Below are positions 25,982-32,714 of a stretch of DNA of 35,992 nucleotides, piece after piece. The stretch is from an uncultured Prevotellaceae bacterium (GTDB lineage: Bacteria; Bacteroidota; Bacteroidia; Bacteroidales; Bacteroidaceae): contig CAMOKH010000108.1 in the NCBI GenBank assembly GCA_946617675.1, positions 1-35,992 on the forward strand, given 5' to 3'. The translations under genes and the position numbers were made by a program. How positions within the stretch are numbered: position 1 is the stretch's first letter; every line of letters starts with the position of its first letter. The notes under the pieces were generated by a model that was given only the letters and a program-made list of their open reading frames with translations, searched no databases and was not told the DNA's origin.

Positions 25982-27029
25982 ATATCTTAATGTCGTGTAT
26001 CTGGTAATTGTCGTTCATCACTTCCATGATCTCGTCCTCGGCCGACAGGTTGAAGTCGCCCGCGATGGTATTCTTCAGCGAGGCGGCGGCCAGCGAGTAT
26101 TCCAGTATGCGCTGGTTGTCGTCGGGGAAGAGGCGCAGCGCGTGCAGGAAACCGCCATCGAAGGCGTCGCCGACGCCCATCGGGTCGACCACATTGGGAA
26201 TGTCGACGATGCGCGCGTTGTACATCTGTCCGTCGGCCCAGAGCAGTGCCGTCAGCATGTGGTGGCTCGAACTGATCTGGTTGCGCATGCCAATCATGAT
26301 CTTGCGGCAGTGCGGGCACAGCAGCCGTATCTCGTCGTACCAACGGCGGTACTCGTCGAGCTGCATGTCGTAGTCGGGCGTCGTGGCCTCGAAGGGTATC
26401 TTGGCGTGGCCGGTGATAAACTCGTACTCGATGACGTCGCCGAACATCACGTCGGCGTGGCCCATCATCCGCTTCAGCGTCTCGCGCGGCTGGGCACCCT
26501 CGTAGCGCCACAGGTTCTTGCGGTAGTTCAGGTCTATCGAGATGGTCAGCCCCATCTCCTCGGCCGTGCTGATGGCCTCGAACGTGGCATCGGCGGCCTG
26601 CTGTGTGATGGCAGCCGTGATGCCCGACACGTGCAGCACGTCGGCTCCGGCCAGTGCCCGACGCCAGTCTATCATGCCGGGCTTCAACTCTGAGTAGGCC
26701 GAACCGGCACGGTCGTAGGTCACGCTGGCATTGCGCAGGCTTGCTGCCTCCTCGAAGTAATAGACGCCGACGCGGTCGCCGCCGTAGATGATGTGCTGCG
26801 TGCCGACGCCCAGCTCGCTGAGTTTCATGGCACCGGCCCGGCCCATCTGCGTGGCGGGCAGACGGGTGACGTACTCTACGTCGTCGCCCTGCATGGCCAG
26901 CGACACGGCCACATTGGCCTCGCTGCCACCATAGTTTCCACAGAACAATCGTCCCTGCGACAGTCGTTTTTTGTCTTCCTTCGAGAAGCGAAGCATCAAC
27001 TCGCCAAACGTTACAATCTTCTTTGCCAT
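25974..27029 (-). CDS. kdgK: PfkB-family sugar kinase, probable 2-keto-3-deoxygluconate kinase
   Basis: A 351-residue ribokinase-fold kinase. MAKKIVTFGELMLRFSKED at the start and the substrate glycines FCGNYGGSEANVAVSLAMQG are those of KdgK; ISIDLNYRKNLWR also fits. The anion-hole and catalytic motif reads DPMGVGDAFDGGFLHAL: the base Asp and the GxGD pattern are kept, but the usual central Ala is Val. The predicted reaction is phosphorylation of 2-keto-3-deoxygluconate to KDPG. A KDPG aldolase gene, the usual partner, is not in the window; an alcohol dehydrogenase follows with an 8-base overlap. Confidence 0.85.
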   Translation of the reverse strand: MAKKIVTFGELMLRFSKEDKKRLSQGRLFCGNYGGSEANVAVSLAMQGDDVEYVTRLPATQMGRAGAMKLSELGVGTQHIIYGGDRVGVYYFEEAASLRNASVTYDRAGSAYSELKPGMIDWRRALAGADVLHVSGITAAITQQAADATFEAISTAEEMGLTISIDLNYRKNLWRYEGAQPRETLKRMMGHADVMFGDVIEYEFITGHAKIPFEATTPDYDMQLDEYRRWYDEIRLLCPHCRKIMIGMRNQISSSHHMLTALLWADGQMYNARIVDIPNVVDPMGVGDAFDGGFLHALRLFPDDNQRILEYSLAAASLKNTIAGDFNLSAEDEIMEVMNDNYQIHDIKIYD

Positions 27030-27068
27030 AGTCTATCTGTCTTTTGTCGTGTGTTTTGTATTGCCATG

Positions 27069-27076
27069 CAAAGGTA
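27069..27076 (-). promoter_or_regulatory. -7 box TACCTTTG for kdgK-adh-pcrA
   Basis: On the minus strand TACCTTTG lies 39 bases upstream of the kdgK ATG. The region above it is AT-rich with an A/T tract and no certain -33 TTTG. Confidence 0.6.
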
Positions 27077-27158
27077 CGGTTTTTTTTCCAATTTCGAGCA
27101 TAAAGCCGCAAATTATTCATAAAAGTTTGTCTGCTAAAGCCGAGGGTTAGCTGGCGTT

Positions 27159-27186
27159 TCGGCCGGACGGCACTGCCTACGGCCGA
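27159..27186. repeat. GC-rich hairpin between kdgK promoter and element B
   Basis: TCGGCCG (27159-27165) pairs with CGGCCGA (27180-27186), with an inner GGC/GCC stem between them. No T-run follows on either strand, so an intrinsic terminator is not supported. It lies within the 442-base gene-free stretch 27030-27471, which otherwise holds the kdgK promoter and element B. Confidence 0.5.
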
Positions 27187-27194
27187 CCAGCGCG

Positions 27195-27452
27195 CTATAG
27201 TTGCGAATGGCAGCTTTTAACCAGCACTTCTTGCACTACCCGCACCTTCGGCTAACGTACGGCGGGCCTGCGGGATTGTTTCCACAGCGTGGAACAATTA
27301 TTCCACAGCGTGGAATAAATATTCCACAGCGTGGAACGAATAAAAAGTGGCGCCGGACGAAACGCGGCGGGTTTTATCCTAAAGGCGCCAGTGGTTTTTA
27401 GGTGCGGGAAGTGCTGGAAGTGCGGGTTATAAAGTGTGATTAGCAACTATAG
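27195..27452. repeat. Structured intergenic repeat, element B
   Basis: A 258-base element with 14-base terminal inverted repeats: CTATAGTTGCGAAT at 27195-27208 against ATTAGCAACTATAG at 27439-27452 (13 of 14 matching, the outer 10 perfect). Subterminal arms at 27221-27247 and 27400-27426 are inverted copies (23 of 27) built from GCACTTC-type repeats. The core is the triple dyad at 27280-27336. A further inverted pair, TGGCGCC and GGCGCCA, lies right of the core. Element A at 8320-8623 has the same arms, core and ends in the same orientation. It lies 19 bases past the stop of the DUF4861 gene. No transposase is nearby, and it encodes no believable protein. Confidence 0.8.
27280..27336. repeat. 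Three identical 15-bp dyads at exact 21-bp spacing (element B core)
   Basis: TTCCACAGCGTGGAA occurs at 27280, 27301 and 27322, each a perfect 6+6 inverted repeat around AGC. Spacers are CAATTA and TAAATA. The start-to-start distance of 21 bp is two turns of B-DNA and is the same as in element A. Confidence 0.95.
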
Positions 27453-27471
27453 CCGCGCGCGCGGGACCAGC

Positions 27472-28674
27472 CTACTTCACCGTCACCTCAAGGGGTGCTG
27501 CCAGCGAGCGCATGAACCACTCGATGCGGGCCTGCCACTCTTGAGGCGTGCGCACGTCGTATTTCGACCAGGCCGAACCGAAGTAGTAGGTATAAGGCTC
27601 GCCCCGATAGTCGCTGAGGATGCCGAGGGCATGGCCGCGGTGGCGGCGCGTCTCGACCGTACCGTTGGGGAACAGGGCGGCCACGTAGAGCGGTGCCTGG
27701 TGCAGGCGGGGCTGGTCGGTGGGGTCGGTATAGCTGACGTAGTTGGGCCCGAGGACGACGGGGTCAGGATCCTCGCGCTGGATGACGACGCCCGAACAGA
27801 AGGATACGAAGCGGTCGAGCCCCTCGTACCAGACGGTCATACGGTTGAAGTTCGACTGCTTGTCGAGCTGTATCAGGCGGTGCTCCTCGACATCGCAGCC
27901 GTTCACCTGGGTCTTGCCCTGTACGAGGTGTACCGTCAGGCGCAGCGGACCCTCGTCGAGCACCTTATAGCTGCTGAAGACGTAGGGCATGACGATGCTG
28001 TCGCCGATCATCAGCGCCGGTGCGCCGCAGCCCAGCGTGGCGCCCACCTTGTAGGGGTCGAGGCCGCGGCCGTGGTCGTGGTGGTAGCTGTTGATGCGGT
28101 AGAGCGAGTCGCCGCGCTGACGGTTGACGCGGCGCAGCGAGTCGACGCGGGGCATCATCACGACGTCCTCAATGTGGTAGCGTTCGTCGACCACGAGCTC
28201 GGGGGTGTTCTTCGTCCACACGTCGATGCCGTAGGAGCGCTCGCCGGTGCGCCCCAGGGCCGGACCGTAGACACGGTAGCAGCCGCGGTCGTTCTCCCAG
28301 GCGAAGTCGTCCTTACGCTCGGGGTGGATGGCACCGTGACAGACGGTGGGGAACTTAGGCGGCTGTCCGGGGATGATGTAAAAGCGCGCCGTGCCCTTGG
28401 GGCGGACGGCAGCCTCGATGAGCAGCAGCGAGTCGTGGGTCAGCTGATAGGGCACGTCGAGCCCCGCCCCCTCGATGACGCGGAAGGGCACGTCCTGCCC
28501 GGCTATATGGAACGTGGGCAGCACCTTCGACGTCGGCACGGCCACCACCTCGTGGCGGAAGTCGGCGGTCGGGTTCTTCACCTCTACGGTCAGCGACTGG
28601 GCTGAAGTCGTGAGCACTGAGAAGTGAAAAGCGAGAAGTGAAAGAATGATAGAATTGGAAGTGATTCTTTTCAT
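27472..28674 (-). CDS. DUF4861 family exported protein
   Basis: A 400-residue protein with signal peptide IILSLLAFHFSVLTTSAQS. The mature part has VEVKNPTADFRHEVVAVP, RFYIIPGQPPKFP, the family phrase HGRGLDPYKVGATLGCGAPA and FFYGSAW-like YYFGSAWSKYDVRTPQEW near the end, which I recognise as DUF4861. These proteins occur in Bacteroidetes near polysaccharide and uronic-acid breakdown genes; the function is unsettled, perhaps a lyase-like or carbohydrate-binding beta fold. Downstream across element B lies the kdgK-like kinase, which is compatible with that link. It starts 33 bases after the DPP IV gene. The start codon lies in a 9-base repeat and the signal peptide is partly coded by heptamer repeats. 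Confidence 0.8.
   Translation of the reverse strand: MKRITSNSIILSLLAFHFSVLTTSAQSLTVEVKNPTADFRHEVVAVPTSKVLPTFHIAGQDVPFRVIEGAGLDVPYQLTHDSLLLIEAAVRPKGTARFYIIPGQPPKFPTVCHGAIHPERKDDFAWENDRGCYRVYGPALGRTGERSYGIDVWTKNTPELVVDERYHIEDVVMMPRVDSLRRVNRQRGDSLYRINSYHHDHGRGLDPYKVGATLGCGAPALMIGDSIVMPYVFSSYKVLDEGPLRLTVHLVQGKTQVNGCDVEEHRLIQLDKQSNFNRMTVWYEGLDRFVSFCSGVVIQREDPDPVVLGPNYVSYTDPTDQPRLHQAPLYVAALFPNGTVETRRHRGHALGILSDYRGEPYTYYFGSAWSKYDVRTPQEWQARIEWFMRSLAAPLEVTVK
28620..28640 (-). repeat. Heptamer repeat coding part of the DUF4861 signal peptide
   Basis: On the plus strand AGAAGTG, AAAAGCG and AGAAGTG follow without gap. This is the same heptamer type as the array before purM, here within coding sequence for the hydrophobic core of the signal peptide. 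Confidence 0.6.
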
Positions 28675-28699
28675 AATCCGTATAATTCGTATAATTCGT
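28673..28699 (-). repeat. Three 9-base repeats at the DUF4861 start codon
   Basis: ATAATCCGT, ATAATTCGT and ATAATTCGT stand in tandem on the plus strand; the first overlaps the DUF4861 ATG (28672-28674). They fill most of the 33-base gap to the DPP IV gene. Confidence 0.8.
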
Positions 28700-28707
28700 A
28701 GTCGCTC

Positions 28708-30945
28708 TTATGGTCTCAGTTCGCTGTCGAAGAAGTTCAGGCACTGGCGGAACAGGTGGTTGCGCGTGTTGCCGCCGTAGATGCTGTGGTTGCGGTTGGT
28801 ATAGACGAGCTGGCGGAAGTCCTTGTCAGCCTGGACGAGGGCCTCGACGTACTCGGCGGTATTCTGGTAGTGCACGTTGTCGTCGGCCAGTCCGTGGCAG
28901 AGCAGCAGCGCGCCGCTGAGCTTCGAGGCGCGGGCAATGGGGTTCACCTCGTCATAGCCGCTCTTGTTCTCGTTGGGTGTGCGCATGAAGCGCTCGGTGT
29001 AGACGGTGTCGTAGTAGCGCCAGCAGGTGGGCGGGGCGATGGCGATGCCGCAGCGGAAGACGGGACGACCCTCCGACATGGCCATCAGCGTGTTCCAGCC
29101 GCCGTAGGACCAGCCCCAGATGGCGATGCGGTCCTTGTCGACGTAGGGCTGCTGGCCCAGCCACAGGGCAGCCTCCACCTGGTCGCGGGCCTCGAGCTCG
29201 CCCAGGCGCAGGTAGGTACACTTCTCGAACTCGGCGCCGCGGCCACCCGTGCCACGATTGTCGACGCAGACGACGATGTAGCCCTTCTGTGCCAGCAACT
29301 GCTCCATAATGGCGCCGTTGCCGCTCATGCCGATGCCCCAAGCGTTGCGCACCTGCTGGGAGCCGGGGCCGCCGTATTGGTACATGATGACGGGGTACTT
29401 CTTGTTCGGGTTGAAGTCCTTGGGCTTAACGAGCCACCCGATGAGCTTTGTCTCAGGCGTGGGGATGACGATGAACTCCTTGGTGCCCATGTCGTAGGAA
29501 TCGTATTTCTGCTTCAGCGCCTTGTTGTCAATGAGCGTGGTAAGCGTCTTGCCCTGATTGTTGCAGAGCGAGTAGACGGCCGGATTGTTGATGTCGCTCC
29601 AGGTCAGGACAAAGTTCTTGAAGTCAGCCGAGAAGATGGCTGAGTTCCAACCCACCTTCGGTGTCAGACAGTCGGTCTTGCCGTTGCTGTGGTTCACATA
29701 GACCTTCTGGTTCTGAGGGTCGTTAAGGGCAGCGAAGTAGATGTCGCCAGTGGCCTCGTCGTAGCCATAGACGTCGGTGACGACGGTATGGGCAACTCCG
29801 CCGAGGCGCTGGCCGGGCTTCTCGAGGTCGCCTACGGTGCGCATCAGCTGGCCGTTGAGGTTGTAGACGTAGATGTGGTTGTAGCCGTCGCGCTCGCTGG
29901 TGAGCACGATGTGGCGGTCGGTGATGCGCAGCTGGGCCAGCACGTCCTCCTTGATATACTTCTCGACCTTGTCCTCGACCACGAGCTGGCAGAGTGTCGA
30001 CAGGGGGTTGCACATATAGATGCGCAGGCAGTCCTGGTGGCGGTTCATGGTGACGACAGCCACCTTCGTGGGGTCACTCGTGGGCAGCAGGCGCGGAATG
30101 TAGCCGTCCTTGTCGAGTGGCAGGTCGAGGCGCCGTGTCTGGTGGCTCTTGATGTCGTAGCTCATGACCGAGACATCGGAGTTCTTTCCGCCGGGGACGG
30201 GGTACTTATAGGCGTAGTAGCCGGGATATTCGCTGTACTCCGTGCGCTCGGGGGCCATGCCCTTGAACAGCTGCATGGAGTACTGGCGCACCTGGCTCTC
30301 GTCGAAGCGCACCCACACCACCTGCTTGGAGTCGGCGGTGAAGGTGAGGGCCGAGTTGTAGCTGAACTCCTCTTCGTACACCCAGTCGGGCACGCCGTTG
30401 ATGACCTCGTTGAAGCGTCCGTCCTTGGTAATCTGGCTCTCGGCGTTGTCGTAGAGCAGCTTCACCAGGTGGATGTTATTATCGCGCACGAAGGCGATGA
30501 CGTTGCCGTCGGGCGAGAACGTGGGCACCTGCTGGGCGCCGCCCTCCGAGAGGGGCTCGAGCTTGTTGTTCTGTATGCTATATATATAATAGGTGGCAGT
30601 AAACGAGCGCCGGTAGATGGGCTTCGTATTGGTCTGGATGAGCATACGCTTGCCGTCGGGGCTCATCGTGTAGCCGTCGACGCTGCTCACTTTGGGCCCG
30701 CGGGCCGTGGCGGCGTCGAACAGTACGGCCACCTGCTTGCCCGTGCGGAACGAATAGCTGACGATGCGCTGGCCGTCGGCACTGATCTGGGCGTAGGTCT
30801 CGCCATCGGCAAGGGGCGTCACGGCTGTCATCGACTCGCTGCGGAGCGTGCCGCCGATGACGTCCTGGAGCGTCAGTTTCTGGCCGGCCAATGCACAAGT
30901 GGCCATCATCGCCAGGGCAATGAAGGAAGTGAAGATTCTTTTCAT
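28708..30945 (-). CDS. S9B prolyl dipeptidase, dipeptidyl peptidase IV-like
   Basis: A 745-residue exported peptidase with signal peptide MKRIFTSFIALAMMATCALA. The N-terminal beta-propeller spans about residues 40-480 (GETYAQISADGQRIV, YTMSPDGKRMLIQTN, PTFSPDGNVIAFVRDNNIH, VYEEEFSYNSALTFTADSK with the Glu pair that binds the peptide N-terminus). The C-terminal alpha/beta hydrolase has the nucleophile S613 in GWSYGGW, the acid in HGLADDNVH and the His in NRNHSIYG. It removes X-Pro dipeptides from peptides in the periplasm. The frame runs open upstream to 31224 through the DUF4293 gene in another frame; the ATG with a signal peptide is clearly right. It begins 17 bases after the DUF4293 stop. 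Confidence 0.93.
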   Translation of the reverse strand: MKRIFTSFIALAMMATCALAGQKLTLQDVIGGTLRSESMTAVTPLADGETYAQISADGQRIVSYSFRTGKQVAVLFDAATARGPKVSSVDGYTMSPDGKRMLIQTNTKPIYRRSFTATYYIYSIQNNKLEPLSEGGAQQVPTFSPDGNVIAFVRDNNIHLVKLLYDNAESQITKDGRFNEVINGVPDWVYEEEFSYNSALTFTADSKQVVWVRFDESQVRQYSMQLFKGMAPERTEYSEYPGYYAYKYPVPGGKNSDVSVMSYDIKSHQTRRLDLPLDKDGYIPRLLPTSDPTKVAVVTMNRHQDCLRIYMCNPLSTLCQLVVEDKVEKYIKEDVLAQLRITDRHIVLTSERDGYNHIYVYNLNGQLMRTVGDLEKPGQRLGGVAHTVVTDVYGYDEATGDIYFAALNDPQNQKVYVNHSNGKTDCLTPKVGWNSAIFSADFKNFVLTWSDINNPAVYSLCNNQGKTLTTLIDNKALKQKYDSYDMGTKEFIVIPTPETKLIGWLVKPKDFNPNKKYPVIMYQYGGPGSQQVRNAWGIGMSGNGAIMEQLLAQKGYIVVCVDNRGTGGRGAEFEKCTYLRLGELEARDQVEAALWLGQQPYVDKDRIAIWGWSYGGWNTLMAMSEGRPVFRCGIAIAPPTCWRYYDTVYTERFMRTPNENKSGYDEVNPIARASKLSGALLLCHGLADDNVHYQNTAEYVEALVQADKDFRQLVYTNRNHSIYGGNTRNHLFRQCLNFFDSELRP

Positions 30946-30962
30946 AGTAGTCGGGTTTGGGG

Positions 30963-31301
30963 TTATCTGATTCTGTCGGCTGAACGGACGAGCTTCTCGT
31001 CGTCGAGTATGCCCTTGCGGGCCAGGAATATCAGGATGACAGCCACCATAGGCAGCGACTCGGTGACACCGGCCACGCCCTCGAGCACGGCCAGACCGAC
31101 GTACCAGGCCAGGATGACGAACATCCCGACCAGACACAGACGGGCCTGAACGATGCGGCGGTTGTACTGGAAGATCGTGTAGTTCGAGAGTGCGGCCGAC
31201 ACGGCCAGCAGCACGTCGATCCACTCAAGGCGCAGGAAGATACACACCAGCACGAGGATGGCGGCCAGGAGCAGGAAAAGGGTTTGCTTACGTTGTATCA
31301 T
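30963..31301 (-). CDS. DUF4293 family membrane protein
   Basis: A 112-residue protein starting MIQRKQTLFLLLAAILVLVC, with about four hydrophobic segments (LLLAAILVLVCIFL, VLLAVSAALSNYTIF, LVGMFVILAWYVGLAVLEG, LPMVAVILIFLARKGI) and the phrase YNRRIVQARLC. The start and layout match DUF4293, a Bacteroidetes membrane family that I recall next to rpoZ. It is somewhat shorter than other members. It follows rpoZ by 18 bases. Function unknown. Confidence 0.85.
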   Translation of the reverse strand: MIQRKQTLFLLLAAILVLVCIFLRLEWIDVLLAVSAALSNYTIFQYNRRIVQARLCLVGMFVILAWYVGLAVLEGVAGVTESLPMVAVILIFLARKGILDDEKLVRSADRIR

Positions 31302-31319
31302 GACGCGATGCCACTCTGC

Positions 31320-31682
31320 TTAAATGTCCTCGACTTCCAACTCCTTCTCCTTGGGCTGCGGCTGATCCTTCAGAGGGTCGCGCCAGTAGACTTGGCCGTC
31401 GATGAACTCCTGGGTGGCCAGCAGCGAGGGCTTGGGCAGCTTCTCGTAGTAGCGCGAGATTTCGATTTGTTCGCGGTTCTCGAAGACCTCCTCGAGCGAG
31501 TCGTTGTAGCTGGCGAACTCGGCCAGCTTCTTGCTGAGGTCATCCTTGATCTGCATCGATATCTGGTTGGCACGCTTGGCAATGATAGCGACACTCTCAT
31601 AGATGTTGTCTGTATCCTTACAGAGATCCATGACGTTGCGGGTAACGGTGTTTACCGGAGCTTTTGATTTCTTGTAATCCAT
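31320..31682 (-). CDS. rpoZ: RNA polymerase omega-like subunit (RpoZ/Rpb6 family)
   Basis: A 120-residue protein of the Bacteroidetes omega type. TDNIYESVAIIAKRANQIS matches the omega/Rpb6 core that clamps the beta' subunit; the C-terminal extension with REQIEISRYYEKLPKPSLLATQEFIDG is typical of the phylum. It helps RNA polymerase assembly. It sits between bamD (64 bases upstream, with a heptamer array) and DUF4293. Confidence 0.88.
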   Translation of the reverse strand: MDYKKSKAPVNTVTRNVMDLCKDTDNIYESVAIIAKRANQISMQIKDDLSKKLAEFASYNDSLEEVFENREQIEISRYYEKLPKPSLLATQEFIDGQVYWRDPLKDQPQPKEKELEVEDI

Positions 31683-31689
31683 CTTTGTT

Positions 31690-31738
31690 ATTTACGGTTT
31701 AACGATTTTCTATTTTCGGTTGACGATTAACGGATTGG
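31690..31738. repeat. Heptanucleotide array between bamD and rpoZ
   Basis: Seven degenerate heptamers (ATTTACG, GTTTAAC, GATTTTC, TATTTTC, GGTTGAC, GATTAAC, GGATTGG) fill most of the 64-base gap. The unit differs from the one before purM, but the period of 7 is the same. Confidence 0.55.
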
Positions 31739-31746
31739 CGGCGAGC

Positions 31747-32574
31747 CTAATCCTTGGTTATCTTCTTGCACTTGGTAATGTAGCGCTGGGCCAGGTCCTT
31801 CTCCTTTGACTCGGGAAACTCGTTGAGGAATCCGTAGCACTCGTCCTCGGCATCGCGGTAGCGCTCAAGGCGGCGCTCCTCAGAGCTATTCTCGGCCAGC
31901 TGGAACTTGCTCTTCATGATGAGCAGCGAGAAGTCTTCGCGGAGATTGGTGAAGGGATAGGTCTTCAGGGCGTTCTCGGCGGTGATGATGCAGGCCGTGT
32001 AGTTGCTCTCGTTGTTGGCGTTGATGTTGCCGAAGTAGCCGCCGAGGTTGTAGTAGAGCTTGGCCGAGAGGTACTCCTTCATGATGAGCTTGTCCTGCAG
32101 CTCGAAGAGCTTCTCCTGAGCCTCGGGGCGCAGCTCGGAGTCGGGGAACTGGTCGAGGAACGACTGGTAGGCACTGATGGCACCGATGGTGGGCGTCTGG
32201 TCGAGACGGGGCTCGGGGGCACTCTCGTAGAGCGACTCGCCGACGTAGAAGGCGGCCTTCTCGGCATAGATGCCCTTGGGGTATGACGAGCCGTACTTCT
32301 TGAACGTCAGCGATGCACTCTCGTAGTCGCGACTCATGTACTGGGCCATGCCCAACATATAGAGACTCTCCTGGGCGTACTCGCCGGCCTTCAGCGCCGT
32401 CACCAGTTCCTGCAGCAGCGTGACGGCCTGGTTGAAGCGGCCCTCGGCAAAGCACTGCTTGGCATACTCGTAGCGATAGTCGTAGTCCTGAGACTTCAGA
32501 ACCTGGTTAAATTCGCCCGCACAGCCGCTCATCAGCAAGGCCATGCAAGCTAAGATAAATGCGTATCTCTTCAT
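31747..32574 (-). CDS. bamD: BamD outer-membrane assembly lipoprotein
   Basis: A 275-residue lipoprotein with lipobox LLMSGC and Cys at position 18. Tetratricopeptide-like helices follow: EYAKQCFAEGRFNQAVTLLQ, AQESLYMLGMAQYMSRDYES, AISAYQSFLDQFPDSELRPE and AEDECYGFLNEFPESKEKDL. This is the BamD/ComL part of the beta-barrel assembly machinery at the inner face of the outer membrane. It leads the unit bamD-rpoZ-DUF4293-DPP IV-DUF4861 and has a well-formed promoter. Confidence 0.92.
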   Translation of the reverse strand: MKRYAFILACMALLMSGCAGEFNQVLKSQDYDYRYEYAKQCFAEGRFNQAVTLLQELVTALKAGEYAQESLYMLGMAQYMSRDYESASLTFKKYGSSYPKGIYAEKAAFYVGESLYESAPEPRLDQTPTIGAISAYQSFLDQFPDSELRPEAQEKLFELQDKLIMKEYLSAKLYYNLGGYFGNINANNESNYTACIITAENALKTYPFTNLREDFSLLIMKSKFQLAENSSEERRLERYRDAEDECYGFLNEFPESKEKDLAQRYITKCKKITKD

Positions 32575-32582
32575 TTAAGGTG

Positions 32583-32613
32583 CAAAATTACTGATTTTCC
32601 GCCGAACTGCAAA
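32583..32613 (-). promoter_or_regulatory. Promoter TTTG-N19-TAATTTTG for bamD
   Basis: On the minus strand TTTG (32613-32610), 19 bases, then TAATTTTG (32590-32583) exactly match the Bacteroidetes promoter spacing. Only 8 bases separate the box from the bamD ATG, implying a nearly leaderless mRNA. Confidence 0.72.
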
Positions 32614-32623
32614 GGGAATTAGG

Positions 32624-32658
32624 GAAAATTGAAGTTTAGAAATTGAAAATTGAAGATT
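32624..32658. repeat. Heptanucleotide array between bamD and uvrB promoters
   Basis: Five heptamers (GAAAATT, GAAGTTT, AGAAATT, GAAAATT, GAAGATT) stand in tandem in the 140-base divergent region between the two promoters. Confidence 0.65.
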
Positions 32659-32696
32659 TTTTGCACTTAACGTGCCCGATTGTGGGCTTTTTGTAG

Positions 32697-32704
32697 TAAC
32701 TTTG
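32697..32704 (+). promoter_or_regulatory. -7 box TAACTTTG for uvrB
   Basis: TAACTTTG ends 10 bases before the uvrB ATG, again leaving almost no leader. No TTTG at the expected -33 spacing. Confidence 0.6.
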
Positions 32705-32714
32705 CACCTGTATT

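Noticed and set aside
25974..27120. A long alternative minus-strand frame (377 codons) over the kdgK gene
   Set aside because: It is an Arg/His-rich frame-shifted shadow of the kinase gene.
27280..27336. CRISPR-like array
   Set aside because: Repeats are 15 bases with six-base, AT-rich, near-identical spacers; there are no cas genes and no spacer-length inserts.
27201..27401. A 66-codon frame reading IPQRGT-type repeats
   Set aside because: It is only the translation of the 21-bp dyad array in element B; 21 is a multiple of 3, so a periodic peptide results automatically.
29689..31149. A 486-codon plus-strand frame antisense to DPP IV and DUF4293
   Set aside because: Same reasoning: it covers two well-supported genes and shows no domain or promoter.
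30946..31224. N-terminal extension of the DPP IV frame by 93 codons
   Set aside because: It overlaps the DUF4293 gene in another frame and would bury the signal peptide.
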